From Dehalococcoidia bacterium (GTDB lineage Bacteria; Chloroflexota; Dehalococcoidia; GIF9; AB-539-J10): a stretch of DNA of 64,000 bases. The position numbers and the translations under genes are program-made. The DNA is taken from assembly GCA_016930935.1 (NCBI GenBank), contig JAFGFT010000005.1, positions 1 to 64,000 on the forward strand, in the 5' to 3' direction. Positions 25,474-34,217 of the stretch are shown here, in pieces. Numbering within the stretch: position 1 is the first letter of the stretch; each line of letters begins with the position of its first letter. The notes below the pieces were generated by a model. That model saw only the letters and a program-made list of their open reading frames with translations. It was not told the origin of the DNA and made no database searches.

Positions 25474-25697
25474 CCCGACTGCCTCGTGTGACGGGGGCAG
25501 ACATGGTTCGTGCGCTGGAAAAAGAGGGCTTCGTCCTGGTGCGCCAGAGAGGCAGCCATGCTTACCTTAGACACCCTGATGGGCGCATCACTGTCGTGCC
25601 GTTGCATGCTGGTGAGACACTTGGAGTCGGACTTGTTTCCAAGATACTGCGCGACGTGAAACTCGACCGCCACCGACTGGAGACCCTTCTGGGCTAG
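25470..25697 (+). CDS. hicA: HicA-family mRNA interferase toxin
   Basis: The 75-residue protein has the HicA double-stranded RNA-binding-like fold: LPRVTGADMVRALEKEGFVLVRQRGSHAYLRHPDGR, where GSH supplies the catalytic histidine, then ITVVPLHAGETLGVGLVSKILRD. HicA toxins cleave mRNA without the ribosome. The catalytic residue is present, so the toxin looks active. ATG 25470 overlaps the hicB stop, giving coupled translation. The module stands between an ORF6N remnant and META-domain genes. Confidence 0.9.
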   Translation: MTRLPRVTGADMVRALEKEGFVLVRQRGSHAYLRHPDGRITVVPLHAGETLGVGLVSKILRDVKLDRHRLETLLG

Positions 25698-25739
25698 ACT
25701 ATGCGCTTCCGCGCGTGCGCAGACTGCCTCCCGGCCGTA

Positions 25740-26171
25740 CTATCCCCTTCCAAACACCAGCGTCTCGTCCCCGCAGTCGATGCTGAGCGTGTCGCCATCG
25801 ACGGTGTAGCTCTCCGCCCTCATGAGTGTGAAGATGTATTGCTGTTCCGCATCCATACCGCCCTCTGCCTGGCAGGCCATCGTGATCCAGTGGACGTCGG
25901 TGATGGTGAGCGTGCCTGCGTCTACCCCGTAGTCTCCTTCGTACTTGCTCCAGCCATAGGAGCCGGATACGGCCCCGCCTGAGGCTGAACCGAACTCGAT
26001 GTGTATCTCCGTAGGGCCTATGAGGGAGTCAACTGCTCCCGGCTCTGGCTCCAGCACGATGACCCAGGATGTGCCTGCAAGCGAGGAAGCCTCTGCCGTG
26101 GAGCATGCGGCCAGCGGCATCAGCGAGATTGCGCTGAGCATCAGCATCAGCAGCGGTCGGCGTGTCTTCAT
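25740..26171 (-). CDS. META-domain lipoprotein
   Basis: The 143-residue protein has a signal with lipobox LAACST, then one META domain (HslJ-like): LAGTSWVIVLEPEPGAVDS, SGGAVSGSYGWSKYEGDYGVDAG, TDVHWITMACQ, and MRAESYTVDGDTLSIDCGDETLVF. The conserved C-terminal strand motif is clear. Unlike most META domains the usual GCN motif is replaced by GSYGWSKYEG, and the remaining cysteines may pair. META domains occur in heat- or antibiotic-stress outer proteins; the function is unknown. GGGGAAGATGA precedes ATG 26171. First of three adjacent META genes on this strand. Confidence 0.82.
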   Translation of the reverse strand: MKTRRPLLMLMLSAISLMPLAACSTAEASSLAGTSWVIVLEPEPGAVDSLIGPTEIHIEFGSASGGAVSGSYGWSKYEGDYGVDAGTLTITDVHWITMACQAEGGMDAEQQYIFTLMRAESYTVDGDTLSIDCGDETLVFGRG

Positions 26172-26246
26172 TCATCTTCCCCTGCGTGGAATGGCATGCC
26201 GAAGGATAGCGCGCGATGTGCCGTTCGGCATAATCGGCACAGGTGC

Positions 26247-26666
26247 CTACCGCCGCCTGAACACGAGTATCCTGTCCCCGCAGTTGATGGTGAGCGTGTT
26301 GCCATCCAGGGCGTAGCTCTCCGCGCCCACGAACGTCGAGAGAAACATCTGCTCCTGCTCCACGATGGCGGACAGGTCGCAGCGTTGGCCGGAGCCTATC
26401 TCGTAGTCGATGCTGAGCGCGTTGCCGTCAACCTCGTAGCCACCCTCAAACGCGTTGCAGCCCGTGGAGCCGGTGACCCTGTGACCGGAGCGGACGAAAT
26501 CGAGTGACACGTTGGTGCCCTCGATGACCTGTGAAAGGTTGTCCGGAGGGCCTATCGACTCCAGCAGCCATGAGGTATCGTCAAGCGCCGAGCCACCGGT
26601 TGCGCACGAGGGCGCAACCAGCAGCGCAACACCCACCATCGATGCGATGAGTATCCGTGCCCGCAT
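26247..26666 (-). CDS. META-domain lipoprotein
   Basis: The 139-residue protein has a signal ending VAPSCATG, then a single META domain: LDDTSWLLESIGPPDNLSQV, VTGSTGCNAFEGGYEVDGNA with the usual GCN, and FVGAESYALDGNTLTINCGD. ATG 26666 has AGGAGG 5 bases upstream, better than the adjacent ATG 26669. The proline/serine-cysteine lipobox is weaker than in the neighbours. It is a paralogue of the genes on both sides and lies in the same direction, 55 bases after the four-repeat gene. Confidence 0.84.
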   Translation of the reverse strand: MRARILIASMVGVALLVAPSCATGGSALDDTSWLLESIGPPDNLSQVIEGTNVSLDFVRSGHRVTGSTGCNAFEGGYEVDGNALSIDYEIGSGQRCDLSAIVEQEQMFLSTFVGAESYALDGNTLTINCGDRILVFRRR

Positions 26667-26720
26667 CATTGCCTCCTTCTCCCCAACGGAAATGGCAGCC
26701 GCGCACTCGTGCTTGTCCAG

Positions 26721-28298
26721 CTACGCGGCAGTCAGTATCAGCAGCTTCCCGTCGCCTTCAATGAGCAGGTCTCCTCCAACAACCTCGTATGTCTCTGCAT
26801 TCCGGAGTGCCTCAAGGAAGGCCGTCTCCTGGTTTCTGACGTTCACATCTATGCACAGCATCATGGTGCTGCCGAGGTCGGTTACCTCAAGAGTGCCGTC
26901 TACGTCCGATGTGTACGTGCCGGAGAAGGAGTTGCAACCTGCCACGCCGCTCACATTGCTCGTCGTGAAAGACAACGTTGACTCCTTGCCCGGGACGGCT
27001 GCTGTCAGGTGGCCCGGTGTCCCGTAGGCCTCCAGTTCCCACGACGTGTTCTTCAGTTGTGGCTGTTCTTCTCTTTCCACGAACAGCAGCACCTTCCCAC
27101 CACCAGCGATGCGCAGGTCCCCTCCAATCACCTCGTAGGTCTCTGCGTCCCCGAGCGCATCGAGAAAGGCCTGTTCCTGGTTTCTGACGTCCACATTCGT
27201 ACATAACATCATGGTGCTGCCGAGACCGTCTATCTCAAGAGTGCCTTCGGTGTCCGATGTGTACGTGCCGAAGAAGGAGTTGCAGCCGCCCGAGCCGTTC
27301 ACGTCGCCCGTAGTGAAATGCAACGTTGGCTCTTTGCCTGAGATGGCGGCTGTCAGATTGCCGGGCGTTCCGTACGCCTCAAGCTCCCATGACGTGTTCT
27401 TCAGTGGTGGTTGTTCCACGGGGGCAGGCTCTTCCTCGGTTTCCACAAGTATCAGCACCTTCCCTCCGCCTTCGATGAGCAGGTCTCCTCCAACCACCTC
27501 GTAGGTCTCTGCGTCCCCCAGTGCGTCGAGGAAGGCATGCTCCTGATTCATGATGTCATTATTCGTACATAACATCATCGTACTGCCGAGTCCCTCAATC
27601 TCAAGAGTGCCGTCTGTGTCCGATGTGTACGTGCCGAAGAAGGAGTTGCATCCGCCTGAGCCGTTGATGTCCCCCGTCGTGAAGTGCAATGTAGGCTCTT
27701 TGCCGGCTATGGCTGCCTTCATGTTGCCGGGTTCCCCAAATGCTTCAAGCGTCCACGATGTGTTCTTCAGCGGTGGTTGCTCCACAGGTTCCGGCTCATC
27801 CTCTTCCTCTTCCGTCGCTGGTACTTCGGCAGGGTTCTGCGCCTCAGCGGCCCGTCCCAATACCAGCAGATTCCCGCCGCCGACTATGCGCAGCTTCCCC
27901 TGGACCACCCTGTACGATTCGGCCTCTCGGAGCGTGTCCAGAAAGACCTGTTCCTGTTGCATCACGCCTGCTTCCATGCAGGCCATCTCGGTATTGCTGA
28001 GCTGGTCTATGGCGAGTGTGCCATCCGTGTCGTATGTGTATGTGCCGAAATAGGAGTTGCAGCCGGCTGAACCACTCAGGTCGCTTGTGGCGAAGTCAAT
28101 CGTTGGTTCCTTCCCTGGAATAGCGTCCTTCAAGGTGCCGGGCGTTCCGTATGCCTCGAGCTGCCACGAAGAATCATGGAGTTCCGGCTGCACCATCGCG
28201 TCGGGAACGGGTTCCTGCTGGGATGGCAGACAGCCGGCAAGTACAAGCAGCATTGCCATGGATGCAAATAGGATTGCCGGGAGCGTCCTCTCTCTCAT
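26721..28298 (-). CDS. Lipoprotein with four tandem META domains
   Basis: The 525-residue protein has a signal with lipobox VLAGCLP and then four META repeats at about 43-148, 179-285, 301-407 and 417-523. Each starts SSW or TSW, carries GCNS-F/Y-FGTYTSDTDGTLEI-like sequence and ends EAETYEV-GGDLLI-G-GKLLIL. Repeats 2 and 3 are nearly the same, repeat 1 most diverged. Acidic linkers (ATEEEEDEPEPVEQPPLKNT) separate them. A repeated array on a lipid anchor suggests a surface binding or spacer protein. GAGGTGAGAGA precedes ATG 28298. Expansion probably arose by recombination between repeats. Confidence 0.88.
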   Translation of the reverse strand: MRERTLPAILFASMAMLLVLAGCLPSQQEPVPDAMVQPELHDSSWQLEAYGTPGTLKDAIPGKEPTIDFATSDLSGSAGCNSYFGTYTYDTDGTLAIDQLSNTEMACMEAGVMQQEQVFLDTLREAESYRVVQGKLRIVGGGNLLVLGRAAEAQNPAEVPATEEEEDEPEPVEQPPLKNTSWTLEAFGEPGNMKAAIAGKEPTLHFTTGDINGSGGCNSFFGTYTSDTDGTLEIEGLGSTMMLCTNNDIMNQEHAFLDALGDAETYEVVGGDLLIEGGGKVLILVETEEEPAPVEQPPLKNTSWELEAYGTPGNLTAAISGKEPTLHFTTGDVNGSGGCNSFFGTYTSDTEGTLEIDGLGSTMMLCTNVDVRNQEQAFLDALGDAETYEVIGGDLRIAGGGKVLLFVEREEQPQLKNTSWELEAYGTPGHLTAAVPGKESTLSFTTSNVSGVAGCNSFSGTYTSDVDGTLEVTDLGSTMMLCIDVNVRNQETAFLEALRNAETYEVVGGDLLIEGDGKLLILTAA

Positions 28299-28399
28299 TC
28301 TCTCACCTCACGTGAACTTGTGATGGCAACTTTCACACCAACACCAGCATCAGCGCATGCCGGGAATGTACGAGTACGGCGCAGTGGTGCCGCTTCGCT

Positions 28400-28606
28400 C
28401 TATGCGTAACGTTCGGGATGGCAGGTTGTGCATTGCAGCACGGGGCGATTGGTGACTGTCGCATGCTCCATCGCCTGTGCGTAGTCCTCAAATCCCGTCC
28501 AACTACTGCCTGGCTGCGACTTCGTCCCGTCCAGGCAGCGTTCGCAGGAAGGGACGTGAATCTGTACGTAGTTGCCTGCCGCGTTTTCGAGTACCCAGAA
28601 GTGCAT
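28400..28606 (-). CDS. Small cysteine-containing protein, possible zinc ribbon
   Basis: The 68-residue protein begins HFWVLENAAGNYVQIHVPSC and has two cysteine pairs, CERCLDG and CTTCHPERYA, which could bind zinc. AAGGAGAATAG lies upstream of ATG 28606, so it is probably translated. No family is recognised. It is monocistronic and divergent from the acyl-CoA synthetase. Confidence 0.65.
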   Translation of the reverse strand: MHFWVLENAAGNYVQIHVPSCERCLDGTKSQPGSSWTGFEDYAQAMEHATVTNRPVLQCTTCHPERYA

Positions 28607-28731
28607 GAGTCTATTCTCCTTGCATCCATGCTACTACGCAAAGTGGCAGCTACGCCAATCACGAACGGATAGCTTCTGCGTGTCGGCGATAGTAGCATGG
28701 TACAATCGCCCAAACCATTACGCGGGCCGCT

Positions 28732-30459
28732 ATGACCTGCGACGAAAGGCAGAATGTGGCAGAGACTATGAATGACCGACCCTGGCTCAGACTTCATCCG
28801 CAGGACCTGCCGGCGGAGTGCGCCGCATTGCAGCCCACAGGGATTGCGGCATTCAAGAATACCGCAGCCTCTCATGCGGGCAGTCCGGCGATTCACTATT
28901 TCGATGGCACCCTCACGTATGGTGAGATAGACCGCGCCTCATCCAGTCTTGCCGCGGCCTTCGTGCAGATGGGCGTGAAGAAGGGCGACCGCGTCATCGT
29001 GCAACTCCAGAACATCCCGCAGTTCCTCATCGCGCTCTATGGTGCGTGGAAGGCGGGTGCCGCAGTGGTGCCGTTGAACCCGATGTACAAGGAACGGGAA
29101 CTTGTCTTCTATGCGAAGGACTCCGGCGCGCGGGTGTTCGTGACTATGGAGTCGTCGGGAGAGGATGCGCGGAATGCCATGCAGGGCACAGATGCCCTGC
29201 ACCTCATCACCACTTCAGAACTGGACTACCTCCACATCTCCGGCGAGATGCCGGTGGCGTTGCAGAACTCGACACGAGTCCATGTGGAAGGTGCGACCGA
29301 CCTCATGGCGCTATTGCGGGAATATGACGGGGCGAGCGCTTCTGTCATGGACGTGTGTCCTGAGGACATCGCCTACCTGACCTACACGTCCGGCACTACC
29401 GGCCCGCCCAAGGGTGCGATGAACACGCACGGCAACCTGGCATACGCTTGTAGCGCATACCGGCTTGCGTACCACATGACGTCAGAGGACAGAGTCCTGG
29501 CGATGGCGCCGTTCATCCACGTAACAGGCTCCAGTTGTCTCCTGGCAGTGGCGACTCTGGTTGGTGCGCCCGTCATCGCGTGTTTCCGCTTCGAGCCTGG
29601 GGAGGTGCTACGCCTGATTGAGAAATGGCGAGCCACCTATACGAACGGCCCTCTCACTGCCTATATCTCCATGCTGAACCATCCTTCCATGCGGGAGCGC
29701 GACCTCAGTTCATTGCACAAGGCATTGAGCGGCGGTGCTCCTGTGGCTCCCGGCGTGGCGCGAGAGTTCGAAGAAATCACCGGCCACTACCTGCACAACA
29801 CGTATGGATTGACGGAGACCACCTCTCCCGGAATCATGACCCCTCTTGGTGTGAAAGGGCCGGTGGATGATGAGACGGGCGCGTTGTCCGTCGGTTTCCC
29901 TCCGCCCGGTTCAATGGCGAAAGTGGTGGATAGTGAGAGCGGTGCCGACCTTCCCGCAGGGCAGATAGGAGAGATACTGCTCAAGGGCCCCCACATCGTT
30001 CCCGGCTACTGGAAGAAGGAAGAGGAGACAGCAAAGGCGATACGGGATGGATGGCTCTACACCGGCGATGTCGGCAAGATGGATGCCGAAGGCTTCTTCT
30101 ACATCGTGGACCGTAAGAAAGACCTCATCAATGTCTCAGGCTTCAAGGTGTGGCCGCGTGAGGTGGAGGATGTGCTCTACCAGAACCCCGCGGTGAGCAT
30201 TGCCTGTGTTATCGGCGTACCGGATGCGTACCGGGGCGAGACTGTGAAGGCGTTTGTTGCGCTCAAACGGGGCCATGAGGCGACGAAGCCGGAAGAACTC
30301 ATCGATTTCTGCAGGCAGCGCATGGCGGCCTATAAGTACCCGAGGCAACTCGATATCGTTGAAGAGATCCCGAAGACTGCTTCAGGCAAGATGCTCAAGC
30401 GGCAACTTCGAGAGCAAGAGCCGGAGCGGGACGAGTCAGGCGCGCAGCCTGCTGTCTGA
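28732..30459 (+). CDS. AMP-forming acyl-CoA synthetase
   Basis: The 575-residue protein has the full ANL-superfamily motif set: the P-loop YTSGTTGPPKGAM near residue 220, NTYGLTETTSPG near 357, the YTGDVGKMDAEGFFYIVDRKKD hinge segment near 440, and the C-terminal lysine in PKTASGKMLKR. It activates a carboxylic acid to acyl-AMP and then to acyl-CoA; long-chain or aromatic acids are both possible. There are two start choices, ATG 28732 and ATG 28768, neither with a good ribosome site. It is followed 68 bases on by the cysteine-desulfidase-like gene. Confidence 0.92.
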   Translation: MTCDERQNVAETMNDRPWLRLHPQDLPAECAALQPTGIAAFKNTAASHAGSPAIHYFDGTLTYGEIDRASSSLAAAFVQMGVKKGDRVIVQLQNIPQFLIALYGAWKAGAAVVPLNPMYKERELVFYAKDSGARVFVTMESSGEDARNAMQGTDALHLITTSELDYLHISGEMPVALQNSTRVHVEGATDLMALLREYDGASASVMDVCPEDIAYLTYTSGTTGPPKGAMNTHGNLAYACSAYRLAYHMTSEDRVLAMAPFIHVTGSSCLLAVATLVGAPVIACFRFEPGEVLRLIEKWRATYTNGPLTAYISMLNHPSMRERDLSSLHKALSGGAPVAPGVAREFEEITGHYLHNTYGLTETTSPGIMTPLGVKGPVDDETGALSVGFPPPGSMAKVVDSESGADLPAGQIGEILLKGPHIVPGYWKKEEETAKAIRDGWLYTGDVGKMDAEGFFYIVDRKKDLINVSGFKVWPREVEDVLYQNPAVSIACVIGVPDAYRGETVKAFVALKRGHEATKPEELIDFCRQRMAAYKYPRQLDIVEEIPKTASGKMLKRQLREQEPERDESGAQPAV

Positions 30460-30527
30460 AACACGGATTGCAGTGTGCACAATGCGTAGAGCGTCGTGTA
30501 CCGGCAGTTCCGGCAAGGAGCGAAGGA

Positions 30528-31826
30528 ATGAATGAGCAGACGCGAACGGGAGTGGTGGACCTGCTTCACAGGGAGGTGGTGCCCGCAGGTGCCGTTCAGG
30601 AGACGCTTGCCATCGCTCTCGCGGCGGCGCGCGCCGCGCGCGCGATTGGTGGAGAGGTTGAGCGGGTCCGTGTTTGGGCTGACCCCGTGCTCTTCAAAAT
30701 GGCGTATTCCTTGACCATTCCTGGCACAGGTGAGACAGGCATCCTTATGGCTGCAGCACTCGGTGCAGTGGCGGGCAAACCTGCTGGAGAGTTGAAGAAC
30801 GTTCTTGCGGCGGCGACCGCGGAAGACATAGAGACCGCACACGCGCTCGTGTCTCGTGGCGCCGTGGAAGTACAGTCATGGGCCTGGATGGAGTATCCGT
30901 TTGTGCGGGTGAGTGTTGCCAGTAATGAGGGAGAGGCACTTGCGGTCACTCGTGGTTCGTTCGAGAATGTGTCTCTCGTTCTCGCGAACGATGTGACTGT
31001 AATGCGTGCAGACGAGAAGACGCGAAAGCCGCAGGGATTTGAGCCTGTCGACATTCTTTCCGTCGAAGAACTCGTGTCGGTTGTACGGGGTATCCGTATG
31101 GACGACATCGCCTTCCTCCTCGATGCGGCTCACATGAACTTGAGGCTGGCCACCATTGGCATGACGGGGGCGAAAGAGGGTGGCATCGCGCGTGGCATGC
31201 TTACGATGAGGCAGAATGGAACCCTGGCGAAAGACCTGCGGACTGAAGTGGAACTTCACGTGATTGCCGCAGAAGAGGCTCGGGTGATGAGCGAAGGCCC
31301 AGTGATGACACTGGCCGGAAGCGGCTCTCATGGCATCGCGGCGACGTTGCCGGTGGCAGTGGTTGCAGGGGATGACGCAGCTGATGATGAGCGGCTCGCA
31401 CGTGCTCTGGCACTCAGCTTCCTGATTACCCTGAAGGTGAAATCGGCTACTGGACGGTTGACTGCGCTGTGCGGCTGTGCCGTCGCGTCCGCAACTGGTT
31501 CAGCTGCAGGACTTGTGTTGTTGAAAGGTGGGACGGACGAGCAGGTTGGCTATGCCATCCGCAATATCGCGGCCGATATCCCCGGCATGGTGTGTGACGG
31601 TCTGAGCGCAGGGTGTGCTTTGAAGGCATCCACTGGAGCAGGTGCTGCGGTGCGTGCCGCCTTTCTCGCGCTTGGGGATGTGGTGGTTCCTGCCGACACG
31701 GGTATTTCCTTCGGTGACCCGAATCGTGCCATCGCGACCATTGGCCGCCTTGCGAGGGAGGGCATGGCGCCCTCCGACATCGTTCTGGCCGACGCGATGA
31801 CCGATGGTCTCAGCGAACGGGGTTGA
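30528..31826 (+). CDS. UPF0597 family protein, L-cysteine desulfidase (CyuA)-like
   Basis: The 432-residue protein belongs to the serine-dehydratase-alpha-like UPF0597/YhaM group. Seen motifs are GSGSHGIAATLPV near residue 265, LCGCAVASATGSAAG near 315 and SAGCALKAST near 365; these cysteines match the expected 4Fe-4S ligands. Members cleave L-cysteine to pyruvate, ammonia and sulfide, though relatives may act on serine or other substrates. CAAGGAGCGAAGGA precedes ATG 30528; the longer track ORF is not needed. Divergent codon use was not seen. It could be co-transcribed with the acyl-CoA synthetase, an odd pairing. Confidence 0.85.
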   Translation: MNEQTRTGVVDLLHREVVPAGAVQETLAIALAAARAARAIGGEVERVRVWADPVLFKMAYSLTIPGTGETGILMAAALGAVAGKPAGELKNVLAAATAEDIETAHALVSRGAVEVQSWAWMEYPFVRVSVASNEGEALAVTRGSFENVSLVLANDVTVMRADEKTRKPQGFEPVDILSVEELVSVVRGIRMDDIAFLLDAAHMNLRLATIGMTGAKEGGIARGMLTMRQNGTLAKDLRTEVELHVIAAEEARVMSEGPVMTLAGSGSHGIAATLPVAVVAGDDAADDERLARALALSFLITLKVKSATGRLTALCGCAVASATGSAAGLVLLKGGTDEQVGYAIRNIAADIPGMVCDGLSAGCALKASTGAGAAVRAAFLALGDVVVPADTGISFGDPNRAIATIGRLAREGMAPSDIVLADAMTDGLSERG

Positions 31827-32015
31827 CCGTATTCGCTACCACTCTGGTGACAGTCGAGTCACGGAGTTCGGCCACCTGAATCGTCAGAGGACATTCCTCT
31901 GTGTTCTTCTGTTGGCTGTCTGTCTTCGCCCCGCAGATGTGTGGTTGACCTTCGTAGTGCCCACTTGGCGATGCTGTCCGGATAGAGTACACTCGCACTG
32001 GTATCGTCGCTCGGG

Positions 32016-32318
32016 TTGTTGGGGGTGGTCGTGGATGTGCTGCGTTCTGCAGGAGTGTCTCTTGTTCCTCTGTATGGCTTCGTCGGGCTCAACGTTCTCG
32101 ACGCGCGCCTTACGTCATGGGCCATTTCTCTTGGCAGCAGGGAGGCGAATCCGCTCGCGATTGGATTCGGCTCAAGCATGGTGCTGAAGGCCCTCATTGC
32201 CCTGTGCATCGCTATCGTGCTCATCAAGGTGGGACGTTGTCACCTTCTGAAGCCCCTCTGCGTCGGCATGTGCCTCATCGTTGCCTGGAATACCCTCGCC
32301 GTTGTCTCCTGGATGTAG
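32016..32318 (+). CDS. DUF5658-like small membrane protein, copy 1
   Basis: The 100-residue frame has three hydrophobic segments: LVPLYGFVGLNVLDARLTSW, ANPLAIGFGSSMVLKALIAL and MCLIVAWNTLAVVSWM. The NPL motif after a first helix with D-x-R/xxT is typical of DUF5658-type proteins. The true start is unclear: TTG 32016, GTG 32028 or GTG 32034 are possible, following GGGGGTGG. It is highly similar to the gene at 32602, so the pair is a recent duplication. Confidence 0.75.
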   Translation: MLGVVVDVLRSAGVSLVPLYGFVGLNVLDARLTSWAISLGSREANPLAIGFGSSMVLKALIALCIAIVLIKVGRCHLLKPLCVGMCLIVAWNTLAVVSWM

Positions 32319-32601
32319 CGGGGGTCATTCCACTGGCATTCCTTCGTCGTGCTGAACTTGATTCAGTGTCTTTTGCGAATCGTCTTCAGTGCGAGGTGCC
32401 TCAGTGTGTCAGCCATAGTCATGTTTCGGGTGGACGAAGCAACGCGGTCAAACGAGCGTGCAGGATGCCTCCCAACGTGCCAGTCTGAGTCCTGATTGGT
32501 CCACGTTCGGTCCCCGGCTTTCCACCTTCTGTCCTTTGTTCTTACGGTACACGGCGTCCAGAATTGCGTATGGTCACAGTACGTAAGTACGGGTGGTCGG
32601 A

Positions 32602-32892
32602 ATGAAGACGCTACGACGACATCTATCGCTCTCTCTGGCTCTCCCTTTCGCTTTCGTGGGGCTCAATATCCTCGACGCGCGCCTTACGTCATGGGCGATT
32701 TCCCTTGGCAGCAGCGAGGCGAATCCGCTCGCGGTGGGATTCGGCTCAAGCATGTTCCTGAAGGCACTCATCGCCCTCTGTATCGCTATCGTGCTCATCA
32801 AAGTGGGACGCTCCCGCCTTCTGAAGCTTCTTTGTATGGGGATGTGCCTCATCGTTGCGTGGAACACGCTTGCCGTGGTCTCCTGGATGTAG
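32602..32892 (+). CDS. DUF5658-like small membrane protein, copy 2
   Basis: The 96-residue protein matches copy 1 almost exactly from VGLNILDARLTSWAISLGSS to the final SWM, with changes concentrated in the N-terminus. ATG 32602 is preferred; GTG 32593 is also possible. The near-identical DNA over about 250 bases points to a recent tandem duplication. The 283 bases between the copies hold no recognisable gene. Confidence 0.78.
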   Translation: MKTLRRHLSLSLALPFAFVGLNILDARLTSWAISLGSSEANPLAVGFGSSMFLKALIALCIAIVLIKVGRSRLLKLLCMGMCLIVAWNTLAVVSWM

Positions 32893-33053
32893 CGAGTTGC
32901 GACTACCATCTGTTGTCTTCGTCTCTGTTCTGAATTTGATTCTGTAGCAGTCGCGCCCTGCCTCCTGTGTGATGTGCTCCAAAGGACCGACCACCCTGGA
33001 TGTCCCCGGCGTGCGAGGTGTCGTAGGAGCGCTGGCTTGAGTACAATGGAGCT

Positions 33054-33299
33054 GTGGCACGCACTGGCAGGGGCTACACCATCGATGTCTACTGTGCCAA
33101 TTGCGGCACACGACTCTATCACTACTTCAAGGCCGGTCCCGGTCATCTGGTGAAGTGCTACCGCGACCGCATACTGAGAGACTTCACCAATGGCTCGCTC
33201 ACATGTCCTTCGTGCGGCCGGCAGTTCGCCCGTGAGACGATGATGCACGGTCGCCCTGCCAACAAGATAATCCAGGGAAAAGTCAGGGTCAGACGCTGA
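33054..33299 (+). CDS. Small zinc-ribbon-like protein
   Basis: The 81-residue basic protein has two cysteine pairs, VYCANCGTRLYHY and LTCPSCGRQFARE, about 40 residues apart, as in a zinc ribbon, and ends in a basic tail (IQGKVRVRR). GTG 33054 is the only start in frame. A TACAAT hexamer (33043-33048) ends 5 bases before it, so the message may be leaderless. No family is recognised; it could be a nucleic-acid-binding or metal-binding protein. Confidence 0.7.
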   Translation: MARTGRGYTIDVYCANCGTRLYHYFKAGPGHLVKCYRDRILRDFTNGSLTCPSCGRQFARETMMHGRPANKIIQGKVRVRR

Positions 33300-33380
33300 A
33301 TTGCCCCCTGACTTTGTCGATACTGTCCCTCTGTTGGTCCTTGTGGTACGCGACCGTCAGTCAGCGCAGCACTGCTCCTG

Positions 33381-33386
33381 TATAAT
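33381..33386 (+). promoter_or_regulatory. Candidate -10 element
   Basis: A perfect TATAAT lies 34 bases upstream of ATG 33421. The -35 region (CAGTCA at 33358-33363) is poor. Confidence 0.4.
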
Positions 33387-33420
33387 GGGGCGAACGTAGC
33401 CAAACGGGCCGGGAGTGCTC

Positions 33421-33885
33421 ATGCAGACGCAGAAAGAGTGGAAAGCGACGAGTGGCGGCATCATGTGCCTGGTTGCGGGGACGTGGGGAGTGATGAGTGG
33501 GGTGATACTCACGTTCATCACGTCGTCCTATCCCACGGTGTGGATACGGCTCAGCCTGATGGAAACGGTCCTTGTGAACCGACTCGCACCGTTTGGTGCG
33601 GCTCTGGGATTGGTGGCCATACTGGGTGGCGTGTACGCACTGAGGCGGAGAAGATGGGGCCTTGCCCTTGCAGGAGCGATATGTGCCGCGATGATTCCCC
33701 CTCCCCTGTTCGTCGGCGTGTTGGCGATCGTGTTCATCTCCGTCGGGAGGGATGAATTCATAGAGGATGAATCTGGCCATGCGCCGATTGACCCGGGTCT
33801 TCCTGACCTTGACGGGCCTGCCAGCCATCTTGCGTCGGCTGAAACCAGGGATGTTTCCGGGCCGCCTGTCGACTCTCCGGAGTAG
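33421..33885 (+). CDS. Membrane protein of unknown function (DUF4064-like)
   Basis: The 154-residue protein has membrane segments GGIMCLVAGTWGVMSGVIL, GAALGLVAILGGVYALR, and ALAGAICAAMIPPPLFVGVLAIVFISVG, with a first extracytoplasmic loop (SSYPTVWIRLSLMET) and a long acidic cytoplasmic tail (DEFIEDESGHAPIDPG). The pattern of GG-MCLVAG-G and ALRRRRWGLALAG resembles DUF4064 proteins. CGGGAG precedes ATG 33421, chosen over GTG 33415. The function is unknown. Confidence 0.68.
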   Translation: MQTQKEWKATSGGIMCLVAGTWGVMSGVILTFITSSYPTVWIRLSLMETVLVNRLAPFGAALGLVAILGGVYALRRRRWGLALAGAICAAMIPPPLFVGVLAIVFISVGRDEFIEDESGHAPIDPGLPDLDGPASHLASAETRDVSGPPVDSPE

Positions 33886-34217
33886 CCTGCGGGTGGGTCA
33901 CTTCACTCTCGTTCTGAAGTAGATGCGACCATAGGGCTATCGGTGTAACAGTGCATCTGCATTTGATAGGGTGATACAACGAGTGGACTCACTGGCGGGC
34001 GTTGCGTGACAAGGCACATGGCTGCCGCCGACGCCTAGGCGCGATTCGTGAAGCGATATTCCCTATCAAGAACTCTCTCAAACCGTGGCACTTCGTAGTC
34101 GCGGCATTGCGAAATCGATTCCATAGTGGCTGAATTGTGCTGGTCCTGGTGGTACGTGAAATGGGCTGTCAGAACGGCTGAAGAAATAACTGGAACATCG
34201 AGGAGGAACACAGAAAT
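33886..34217. other. Intergenic region ahead of ilvD
   Basis: These 332 bases hold no gene I can support. The minus-strand ORF at 34035-34469 overlaps ilvD antisense and has no ribosome site. No T-box or leader peptide with branched-chain codons was recognised, and no good promoter was found. Confidence 0.45.
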
